A stretch of 7,938 bases of DNA from Thermococcus sp. GTDB taxonomy: Archaea; Methanobacteriota_B; Thermococci; Thermococcales; Thermococcaceae. The DNA is taken from positions 1 through 7,938 of the forward strand of contig JALVUT010000274.1 of the NCBI GenBank assembly GCA_027035445.1, in the 5' to 3' direction. Below, piece after piece: positions 1 to 6,104 of this stretch. Both the position numbers and the translations under genes were made by a program. Numbering within the stretch: position 1 is the stretch's first letter; the number at the start of each line of letters is the position of its first letter. Under the pieces are notes generated by a model. That model did not search any database. It was not told the origin of the DNA and saw only the letters and a program-made list of their open reading frames with translations.

Positions 1-51
1 GTAAGCGGGCTTATCAACATCCCTATCAATCTTGGCTGGTCTCAGTCCCAT
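1..51 (-). CDS. rpl10e: 50S ribosomal protein L10e (uL16 family), 5' end only
   Basis: Reading the minus strand from the ATG at 51-49 gives MGLRPAKIDRDVDKPAY before the window ends. This is the conserved start of archaeal ribosomal protein L10e (L16/uL16), which in this group typically begins M-A/G-L-R-P-A-K-I-D-R and continues with a TRREYIRGAPGPK-like stretch. L10e is a large-subunit protein near the peptidyl-transferase and tRNA-binding region. Only 17 residues of a family usually around 180 long are present, so the gene is cut by the window edge and not broken. The start is well supported: a perfect GGAGGTGA ribosome binding site lies four bases upstream, and a good TATA box lies further up. 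The short stretch limits confidence slightly, but no other common archaeal protein starts this way. Confidence 0.88.
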   Translation of the reverse strand, partial: MGLRPAKIDRDVDKPAY

Positions 52-55
52 TCTC

Positions 56-63
56 TCACCTCC
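56..63 (-). promoter_or_regulatory. Shine-Dalgarno site of rpl10e
   Basis: On the minus strand GGAGGTGA is followed by four bases (GAGA) and then the ATG. This is a full match to the anti-Shine-Dalgarno end of archaeal 16S rRNA and fits a highly translated ribosomal protein gene. The four-base spacing serves as a local yardstick for choosing the starts of nfnS and shyB. Confidence 0.8.
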
Positions 64-103
64 AAATGAGCGTAAGCTAAACCTAAACTTAGGCGAGTGG
101 AGC

Positions 104-122
104 GGCTTATAAAAGTTTTGGA
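104..122 (-). promoter_or_regulatory. Archaeal promoter (BRE/TATA) of rpl10e
   Basis: Minus-strand CTTTTATAAGC (115-105), preceded by purine/A-rich CCAAAA, matches the archaeal TATA box with its BRE. Transcription would be expected to start near position 85, giving a leader of about 34 bases that contains the perfect ribosome binding site. The promoter lies in the gap after the MFS gene, so rpl10e need not depend on read-through from it. Confidence 0.7.
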
Positions 123-158
123 AAGTGACACCCGAAATCCAATGATTCAGGGGATCTG

Positions 159-1322
159 CTACCCGTGTATTCTAAGTCGAACGCCCTCCCACAGAAGGAC
201 AGCAGAGACGGGTAGGAACGTCAGCAGGGCGAGGTTTACGGTAAAAAACCAGTTAACCTCCCCCAGGGAATAGGAAAGCCCGAAGATAATGCCCCCGAAA
301 AAGGTTGAGAGGTTTTGAACCCCGTTGATCCCCCCTATGGCCAAGGACGAACGATGGTAGCCGGCTAGAATTTTCCTTGAAATCGGGCGGAAACTCTGAA
401 AGGCAAATATAGCAAGGAAGACACCAAGGAAGACTGTGGGGGCACTTTTAACCGCGGCCAAGATGGGCGAAATCGCGGCAAGGACGGAGGTTAGCACCAC
501 GGTCTTTCTCTCGCTTCCCACGTCCGCCAGCCAGGAAACACCATAGCTCATCAGGGAGGCCAGAAATCCCACCCAGCCTATGAGCCTTGCGGTGGCCGCC
601 CTGCTCAACCCCAGGGCCTCGGAGACGTAGACGTAGGTTATCTCGCCGGAGGTGAAGGCAACTATGACGGCCATGAGCGAGGCAATGATCAGGATCCCCT
701 TAGGGTCGAGGGACAACTTCTCAGCCCCGGGGGTCTTCCCCCTTTTCGGAGCTATCCATCCGTGGAGAAGATAATAGGCGGCCAGCATTATCAGGCCCGT
801 GAACACAAAAAAGGCGGAAGATACCCACATCTGCCCAGATAGACCCCAGCCAACGGTGTAGGCGTAGATGTAGTTGCCCAACAGGGAGGCGACGCTTCCG
901 AAAAAGAAGTACACCGCCGTGACCCGTGCCCGAATATCGTTCGGCGTCGTGATTGCTATAACAAACTGGGCCACCGGCCAGCTCAGACCGTTTAGAAAGC
1001 CGTTGAGGAGCTTTATCCCAACAACCTGAAACCAGCTGGTGGTTAAAGGGTAGAGCTGAACGGCGAGGGCGTTGAACATCATAGCCAGTGCCCCAATGTA
1101 GACAAACCTCCTACCCCGCTCAAGCATCAGACCTCCTGAGATAGACGAGAACGCTCTGGCGAGAACGAAAGAGGTAGAAACTATCGAGACCAGAAACATG
1201 GACGCCTTGAGAACGTCGCGCGTGTAGAACGCTATCGCTGGAATGGCGAGGCGGAATGCCATCGTTCCTGTGAAGGCCGAGAGGATGAGAAGAATTATCC
1301 CGGCGAGGCGTTTATGTTCCAT
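159..1322 (-). CDS. Major facilitator superfamily (MFS) transporter, substrate unknown
   Basis: The 387-residue product is almost entirely hydrophobic helices with short polar loops, the usual size and pattern of a 12-helix MFS carrier in the cytoplasmic membrane. The loop after helix 2 has the family's motif A in the form GGLMLERGRR (residues 63-72), and a weaker echo, WLADVGSERK (264-273), sits at the matching place in the second half. A longer polar stretch at about 189-208 (APKRGKTPGAEKLSLDPKG) fits the central cytoplasmic loop between the two six-helix bundles. A charged C-terminus (RLRIHG) ends in the cytoplasm. The ATG at 1322 has an AGGGTGG ribosome binding site about six bases upstream. 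The gene stands alone, divergent from the aminotransferase. Nothing in the sequence fixes the substrate; drug, sugar or amino-acid export are all possible, and the aminotransferase next door is only a weak hint. Confidence 0.88.
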   Translation of the reverse strand: MEHKRLAGIILLILSAFTGTMAFRLAIPAIAFYTRDVLKASMFLVSIVSTSFVLARAFSSISGGLMLERGRRFVYIGALAMMFNALAVQLYPLTTSWFQVVGIKLLNGFLNGLSWPVAQFVIAITTPNDIRARVTAVYFFFGSVASLLGNYIYAYTVGWGLSGQMWVSSAFFVFTGLIMLAAYYLLHGWIAPKRGKTPGAEKLSLDPKGILIIASLMAVIVAFTSGEITYVYVSEALGLSRAATARLIGWVGFLASLMSYGVSWLADVGSERKTVVLTSVLAAISPILAAVKSAPTVFLGVFLAIFAFQSFRPISRKILAGYHRSSLAIGGINGVQNLSTFFGGIIFGLSYSLGEVNWFFTVNLALLTFLPVSAVLLWEGVRLRIHG

Positions 1323-1350
1323 CAGGCCACCCTCTGAACGTTAACTCCAT

Positions 1351-1360
1351 GCTTTAAAAG
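1351..1360 (-). promoter_or_regulatory. Probable TATA box of the MFS gene
   Basis: Minus-strand CTTTTAAAGC lies about 30-38 bases upstream of the MFS start codon. A start site about 25 bases downstream would give a leader of roughly ten bases holding the AGGGTGG ribosome binding site, the same short-leader layout seen at the other genes here. The remaining gap (1361-1440) is A/T-rich and contains TCAA-AA-TTGA (about 1397-1406), a small inverted repeat I do not assign to any regulator. Confidence 0.5.
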
Positions 1361-1444
1361 TCTTAGCTGTATTGAAGGCCTTTCACAAAAACCTTCAAAA
1401 TTGAGAAAAAGTTTCAGAAAACGCCGGACGACCTCAGGAGAAGC

Positions 1445-1453
1445 CTTTTATAG
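1445..1453 (+). promoter_or_regulatory. Probable TATA box of the aminotransferase gene
   Basis: CTTTTATAG, preceded by GGAGAAGC as a possible BRE, lies about 33-41 bases before the ATG at 1486. Transcription would start near 1474, just at the GAGGTGG ribosome binding site (1474-1480). This short leader also argues against the in-frame GTG at 1477 as the start codon, because that GTG is part of the ribosome binding site. Confidence 0.6.
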
Positions 1454-1485
1454 ATTCTCCATAAACTCCCGTCGAGGTGGTTGCG

Positions 1486-2643
1486 ATGGAGTTAAGGTTT
1501 AACATGACGCATGAAGACGCCTACAGGGAGGTTTATGAGCTCGTCAAACCTAAGTACAAACTTTTCACCGCCGGTCCGGTTGCCTGTTTTCCCGAAGTTC
1601 TTGCCATAATGTCGGTGCAGATGTTCAGCCACCGGTCGGCCGAGGCCAAGGAGGTTCACGTTGACACCCTAAGGAGGCTTAGGGCCTTTTTAGAAGCTGA
1701 TCACGGCGAGATAATCATCTTCCCAAGTTCAGGGACCGGCTTCATGGAAGCTGCGATCAGGAACACCGTCCCGCGCGGCGGAAAGGTTCTCGTAACTACT
1801 GTAGGGGCATTTGGGGACAGGTTCGCCGACGTTGTGAAGACCAGTGGAAGGGAGCCAGTTCTTCTTAAAAAGGAACCCGGCTACGCCATCAAGCCCGAGG
1901 AGCTCGATGAGGCCCTGAGAAAGAACCCAGATGTCCACGCGGTAACGGTAACATACAACGAGACCTCGACCGGTGTTCTCAACCCGCTCCCCGAGCTGGC
2001 CAAGGTCGTCCACGAGCACGACAAGCTCCTTTTCGTCGATGCAGTTTCGGCTATGGGAGGTGCCGACATAAAGTTCGACAAGTGGGGGATCGACCTCGTC
2101 TTCGCGAGCAGCCAGAAGGCCTTCGGAGTACCACCGGGGCTTGCAATGGCGGCCGTCAGCGAGCGCGTTTTCGAGATAGCTGAGAAGATGCCCGAGCGCG
2201 GCTGGTACTTTGATTTGCCACTCTACAGGAAGTTCAATGAGAAGAAGAAGGGAACACCATCAACGCCACCGCTCCCGCAGATATTCGGCCTCAACGTCGT
2301 TCTCCGCATCGTGGAGAAGATGGGCGGCAAGGAGGCCTGGCTCGGAATGTACAGGAAGAGGAGCGAGACCATACGCGAGGGCGTCAGGGACATGGGACTC
2401 AGCATTCTGGCCGAGCCCGGCTACGAGAGCCCGACTATCACAGCGATTGTCGTCCCCGAGGGGATGAAGGGCGTCGACGTCTACAACGCGATGCGCGAGC
2501 GCGGCTTCGAGCTGGCCAAGGGCTACGGAAGCGTTGCCGAGAAGACCTTCCGCATAGGCAACATGGGTTACATGACCTTTGAGGACATTGAGGACATGCT
2601 CACCAACCTCCGCAAGGTCGTTGAAGACCTCAAAAGGGGCTGA
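1486..2643 (+). CDS. Class V PLP-dependent aminotransferase, alanine-glyoxylate / serine-pyruvate type
   Basis: This 385-residue protein is a fold-type I aminotransferase of the alanine-glyoxylate / serine-glyoxylate / phosphoserine group. It moves an amino group between alanine or serine and a keto acid such as glyoxylate or pyruvate, in the cytoplasm. The hallmarks are visible: a FTAGPV substrate-side segment near residue 28, SSGTG (81-85) that holds the cofactor phosphate, FVDAVSAMGG with Asp185 to pair with the pyridine nitrogen, and SSQKAFG with Lys211 as the Schiff-base lysine. Length is normal for the family. Thermococcus litoralis has a characterised alanine:glyoxylate enzyme of this class, tied to glycine formation, so this is the preferred activity. 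Substrate choice cannot be proven from sequence. The ATG at 1486 is preferred over the GTG at 1477, since GAGGTGG (1474-1480) is ideally spaced from it. The gene is monocistronic, divergent from the transporter. Confidence 0.93.
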   Translation: MELRFNMTHEDAYREVYELVKPKYKLFTAGPVACFPEVLAIMSVQMFSHRSAEAKEVHVDTLRRLRAFLEADHGEIIIFPSSGTGFMEAAIRNTVPRGGKVLVTTVGAFGDRFADVVKTSGREPVLLKKEPGYAIKPEELDEALRKNPDVHAVTVTYNETSTGVLNPLPELAKVVHEHDKLLFVDAVSAMGGADIKFDKWGIDLVFASSQKAFGVPPGLAMAAVSERVFEIAEKMPERGWYFDLPLYRKFNEKKKGTPSTPPLPQIFGLNVVLRIVEKMGGKEAWLGMYRKRSETIREGVRDMGLSILAEPGYESPTITAIVVPEGMKGVDVYNAMRERGFELAKGYGSVAEKTFRIGNMGYMTFEDIEDMLTNLRKVVEDLKRG

Positions 2644-2654
2644 CTTGCATCCTA

Positions 2655-2675
2655 TCCCTTTCTTCCTCTGCTTTT
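2655..2675 (+). terminator. Pyrimidine/T-rich terminator after the aminotransferase gene
   Basis: About 12 bases after the TGA stop the plus strand runs through a continuous pyrimidine tract ending in CTTTT. Archaeal RNA polymerase terminates at T-rich stretches without needing a hairpin, so this fits the end of the aminotransferase transcript, just before the convergent gene. Confidence 0.5.
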
Positions 2676-2678
2676 GAC

Positions 2679-2685
2679 AAAAAAA
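2679..2685 (-). terminator. T7-run terminator of the P-loop ATPase-like gene
   Basis: Seven A's on the plus strand are seven T's on the minus strand, beginning 12 bases after the TGA stop (2700-2698) of the convergent ATPase-like gene. This is a typical oligo-T archaeal terminator. With the pyrimidine tract facing the other way, it makes the 54-bp gap a two-way terminator. Confidence 0.6.
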
Positions 2686-2697
2686 GATAGGGGTAAG

Positions 2698-3279
2698 TCA
2701 TACAACCCTCTCAAGTTTCCCGTCCCTTATCCGGTACACGCCATCCACTGCCCTGCGTCCGGTCCGGAACTCCCTTCTAAGCTCGACAACTACGTCAAAC
2801 CTGCCGAAGAGGTCATCGTCGATCCCGAGCCAGTGCTTGACCTCGTCCTTAATGTCCTCAGTCATCACGAGTGAGGTGACTATAAAGCCAGGCTCGTCTA
2901 TCAACGCCCTCAGAACCTCCGAAACGTTAACGGTGCGAACCGTATCTATAACAACGTAATCTGGGTTTATGTGCTTCACGCGATCAATGACATCGGAGGT
3001 ACGCTTTTCAAGGGGCTGGCTGTCGAACTGAGTGTCAACGATGATTATGTTGGGTCTAAAGGGCTTGAACTCACCGTAGGCCGTGATGACCGCGATCTTC
3101 CTATCCTCCGGCACAAGGTGGATAAGTGCTTCGACCAGTTTGGTTTTACCTGAGCGGCTGGAGCCAACAACGAGGACGTCCTTCTTCCTGAGGACGGCGT
3201 CCCTCAACACTCCAAGCTCTGCCTCCGTGATGGTCCCGTACCTTAGAAGGTCCTCCGGTGTGAAAATGTAGACACCCAT
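2698..3279 (-). CDS. Small P-loop ATPase-like protein related to type II/IV secretion ATPase core, altered acidic motifs
   Basis: The 193-residue product has a clear Walker A, GSSRSGKT (39-46, Lys45), after a short helix-rich start (ITEAELGVLRDAVLRKKDVLVV). The order that follows mirrors GspE/VirB11/CpaF ATPases: a strand ending ITAYGEFKPFRPN (65-77) where the family has an I-E-D-x-P-E-L Asp box, then INPDYVVIDTVRTVNVSEVLRALI (104-127) where the family has a PDxIxxGEIRDxET Walker B, and a closing FDVVVELRRE strand. The N-terminal domain of secretion ATPases, normally 100 or more residues, is absent, and the acidic residues of the Asp box and Walker B Glu are not at their usual places (Asp112 may partly stand in). 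It may bind nucleotide without efficient hydrolysis. The role is unknown; no pilus or secretion genes lie beside it. The ATG has GGTGGT upstream. It is divergent from the small barrel protein gene. Confidence 0.8.
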   Translation of the reverse strand: MGVYIFTPEDLLRYGTITEAELGVLRDAVLRKKDVLVVGSSRSGKTKLVEALIHLVPEDRKIAVITAYGEFKPFRPNIIIVDTQFDSQPLEKRTSDVIDRVKHINPDYVVIDTVRTVNVSEVLRALIDEPGFIVTSLVMTEDIKDEVKHWLGIDDDLFGRFDVVVELRREFRTGRRAVDGVYRIRDGKLERVV

Positions 3280-3309
3280 GCTTTACCACCGTATAAAGTT
3301 CTCAGGGGA

Positions 3310-3320
3310 GGTTATAACGG
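3310..3320 (-). promoter_or_regulatory. Probable TATA box of the ATPase-like gene
   Basis: Minus-strand CCGTTATAACC is centred about 36 bases before the ATG at 3279. A start site about 25 bases downstream would yield a leader of about ten bases containing the GGTGGT ribosome binding site. The core GTTATAAC is itself a perfect 8-bp palindrome. Its 2-base spacer is one short of the SurR motif GTTn3AAC, so it is not called a SurR site. Confidence 0.45.
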
Positions 3321-3341
3321 TATCGCAGGCCCCTATGGTAA

Positions 3342-3351
3342 AGGCTATAAC
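3342..3351 (+). promoter_or_regulatory. Probable TATA box of the small barrel-protein gene
   Basis: AGGCTATAAC lies about 33-42 bases before the ATG at 3384, predicting a start site near 3373 and a leader of about 11 bases that begins at the GGGAG ribosome binding site (3373-3377). It sits only about 30 bp from the divergent TATA of the ATPase-like gene, so the two promoters could interfere or share a regulator. Confidence 0.5.
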
Positions 3352-3383
3352 CCGACACACAGCAGTACATTTGGGAGATAACC

Positions 3384-3683
3384 ATGGGCTTGCTGAGATA
3401 CGTCTTTGGAAGGGGACGGAAGAAAGCGGGAACCGACAACCCCGTGGGAAGAATCAAGATCCTGAGAACCTACGGGGAGGGAACCGGCCTCAGAGCCGAG
3501 ATCATTGATGGGTTGGTGTACCCAGGGTACCGACTTTCAAGGAAGAAAAGGGTACCCATAAGGAGGCTCCGGATGGAGGGTAGGGATGTGGACTTCGCCG
3601 TTGAGGGAGATACCGTGGACGTAAGTCTGGAAGGGGAGCTCAATGCGGAACCTGGGGACACGCTGGAGGTGTACATTGTCTAA
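3384..3683 (+). CDS. Small basic protein with an EF-Tu domain-2-like beta barrel, possible tRNA-binding protein Pbp11
   Basis: The 99-residue protein has a basic N-terminus (R5, R10, R12, K13, K14) and then one domain (about 21-99) patterned like domain 2 of translation GTPases: alternating strands GRIKILRTY, GLRAEIIDGLVYPGYRL, RVPIRRLRMEGRDVDFAVEGDTVDVSLEG and AEPGDTLEVYIV. The spacing G-x-V/L-x-x-G ... I-x-x-x-x-x-x-G-x-x-V-x-x-A-x-x-G-D-x-V-x-V is the usual EF-Tu/IF2 barrel signature. No GTPase domain is present, so it is a free-standing barrel and not a truncated factor. I recall a small Pyrococcus tRNA-binding protein, Pbp11, described with this fold; this gene may be its orthologue, which is consistent with the basic tail, but that link is from memory. 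The start is firm: GGGAG six bases before the ATG. It is divergent from the ATPase-like gene and convergent with nfnL, 17 bp apart. Confidence 0.75.
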   Translation: MGLLRYVFGRGRKKAGTDNPVGRIKILRTYGEGTGLRAEIIDGLVYPGYRLSRKKRVPIRRLRMEGRDVDFAVEGDTVDVSLEGELNAEPGDTLEVYIV

Positions 3684-3700
3684 TGAGGATAGACAGGGGG

Positions 3701-5125
<1,425 letters not shown>

Positions 5126-5962
5126 TCAAACCATCCCCCTCTCACGCTTCCATCTCTCAAAGCTGATCGTCTCAACGTCCCGGTAGTAGGTTAGTCTGCT
5201 CAGCAACTCGTTCCAATCGACGAGGTGTGCGTCAAACTCAGGTCCGTCAACGCATGCGAAGAGTATCTTGCCACCGACCGTAACACGGCAGGCACCGCAC
5301 ATGCCGCTTCCGTCCACCATTATGGGGTTCAGACTTGCCACGGTCTTTATCCCATAGGGCCTCGTGAGCTCCGCTATCGCCTTCATCATCACTGCCGGTC
5401 CAACCGCATGGACCAGGTCAATCCTCCTCCCTGCGTCCATGAGCTTTTTAAGTGCATGGGTGGTGAACCCTTTCATCCCGCAGCTTCCATCGTTGGTTGT
5501 CACAATGACCTCGTCGCTGACCCCCGCCAGTTTCTCCCTCCAGAAAACGAGTTCCGCCGTTCGAAAGCCTAGAATGGAGATAACTTCGTTGCCGGCCTCC
5601 TTCATTGCCCTTGCAACGGGGTATATCTCCGCCACCCCAACGCCCCCGCCGACCATTACAACCGTGCCAAAGAGCTCAATGTGGGCAGGTTCCCCCAGGG
5701 GGCCAAGGACGTCAATGACGGCGTCGCCTTCACCGTAAGTGCCGAGTTCATGGGTTGTCTTGCCAACCTCCTGAACAACCAGGGTCACAGTGCCCGCTTT
5801 TTCGTCCCTGTCTGCTATGGTGAGGGGTATCCTTTCACCACGTTCGTGCAGCCTTATTATGACGAACTGACCGGGAAGTGCATGCGCGGCTATCCTGGGT
5901 GCCTTTATCTCAAAGAGGTTTATCCCAGGGGCAAGCCTTTCCTTTTTTAGAATCATGAACAC
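5126..5962 (-). CDS. nfnS: NfnS: small subunit of NADH-dependent ferredoxin:NADP+ oxidoreductase (FNR-like; sulfide dehydrogenase beta)
   Basis: The 278-residue protein is of the ferredoxin-NADP reductase / PyrK type and forms the NAD(H) site and electron exit of Nfn. It shows the flavin motif RIPLTIAD (44-51), the nucleotide-binding GGGVGVAEIYP (105-115), and a C-terminal [2Fe-2S] site, Asp217-x4-Cys222-x2-Cys225-x11-Cys237. The Asp in place of a first Cys is the mark of Nfn small subunits. The GTG at 5962 is chosen because AGGTGAT (5973-5967) sits exactly four bases upstream, the same spacing as at rpl10e. The longer GTG start at 5971 lies inside that ribosome binding site, and an ATG at 5956 is also possible. 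It is first gene of the nfnS-nfnL operon, divergent from the sulfhydrogenase operon, and predicted to be under SurR control. Confidence 0.92.
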   Translation of the reverse strand: MFMILKKERLAPGINLFEIKAPRIAAHALPGQFVIIRLHERGERIPLTIADRDEKAGTVTLVVQEVGKTTHELGTYGEGDAVIDVLGPLGEPAHIELFGTVVMVGGGVGVAEIYPVARAMKEAGNEVISILGFRTAELVFWREKLAGVSDEVIVTTNDGSCGMKGFTTHALKKLMDAGRRIDLVHAVGPAVMMKAIAELTRPYGIKTVASLNPIMVDGSGMCGACRVTVGGKILFACVDGPEFDAHLVDWNELLSRLTYYRDVETISFERWKRERGMV

Positions 5963-5984
5963 ACGTATCACCTAAACAAGTTTT

Positions 5985-5995
5985 GTCAAAGGAGT
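5985..5995 (+). repeat. 11-bp direct repeat, copy 1 (GTCAAAGGAGT)
   Basis: GTCAAAGGAGT is repeated exactly at 6090-6100, with a period of 105 bp. This copy lies between the TATA box and the predicted transcription start of the nfn operon and overlaps the edge of the TATA box. Its function is unknown; see the finding on this repeat. Confidence 0.55.
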
Positions 5996-6002
5996 ATAAA
6001 AC
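5994..6002 (-). promoter_or_regulatory. TATA box of the nfnS-nfnL operon
   Basis: Minus-strand GTTTTATAC is centred about 36 bases before the GTG start at 5962. A start site near 5972 would put the AGGTGAT ribosome binding site at the very 5' end of the message, supporting the choice of start codon. The SurR site lies about 24 bp upstream of this TATA on the nfn side. Confidence 0.65.
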
Positions 6003-6025
6003 ATTTAGCACTTTTCTAACCCTTA

Positions 6026-6042
6026 GTTTTGAACCAAAGGTT
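6026..6042. promoter_or_regulatory. SurR binding site, full extended motif
   Basis: GTTTTGAACCAAAGGTT is an exact match to the extended SurR motif GTTn3AACn5GTT. SurR is the Thermococcales redox-switch regulator: in the absence of sulfur it binds such sites and activates hydrogenase genes, and elemental sulfur oxidises its CxxC and releases it from DNA. Here the site ends just before the BRE/TATA of the plus-strand sulfhydrogenase operon (TATA 6053-6058), the placement expected for activation, and lies about 24 bp upstream of the nfn TATA. I found no other exact GTTn3AAC in this gap. Control of both operons is inferred. Confidence 0.8.
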
Positions 6043-6045
6043 CTG

Positions 6046-6058
6046 AGAATCCTTAAAT
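6046..6058 (+). promoter_or_regulatory. BRE/TATA of the sulfhydrogenase (shy) operon
   Basis: GAGAATCCTTAAAT contains a purine-rich BRE-like part and a weak TATA box (TTAAAT, 6053-6058), predicting a start near 6080 and a leader of about 25 bases. The poor TATA fits a promoter that needs help from an activator bound directly upstream, here SurR. Confidence 0.5.
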
Positions 6059-6089
6059 CCTCACCAAACTTAGGTAACCATGTAAGTAC

Positions 6090-6100
6090 GTCAAAGGAGT
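6090..6100 (+). repeat. 11-bp direct repeat, copy 2 (GTCAAAGGAGT)
   Basis: This is the exact second copy of the sequence at 5985-5995. It lies in the shyB leader and its GGAG (6096-6099) is a candidate ribosome binding site for shyB. The repeat may therefore be partly explained by translation signals here, though that would not explain copy 1. Confidence 0.55.
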
Positions 6101-6104
6101 GGTG

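Noticed and set aside
85..93. AAACTTAGG shared by the rpl10e leader (85-93) and the shy leader (6066-6074), with a CCTAA/TTAGG inverted repeat at the first site
   Set aside because: Only nine A/T-rich bases, opposite orientation relative to the genes, and functionally unrelated genes; chance is sufficient.
1729..2467. Open frames of 60-96 codons overlapping the aminotransferase gene on both strands
   Set aside because: They lie inside a gene with strong family motifs, lack ribosome binding sites and have compositions typical of shifted or reversed reading of a GC-rich gene.
2651..2691. CCTATC/GATAGG inverted repeat between the convergent genes as a structured RNA
   Set aside because: Six-base arms with a loop of about 29 bases are too weak; the T-runs explain the region.
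2674..2874. 66-codon plus-strand frame opposite the 3' end of the ATPase-like gene
   Set aside because: It has no start signal and is antisense to a gene with clear P-loop motifs; it begins with the terminator region.
3311..3318. GTTATAAC palindrome as a SurR site
   Set aside because: The spacer is two bases and not three, and it coincides with the TATA box of the ATPase-like gene.
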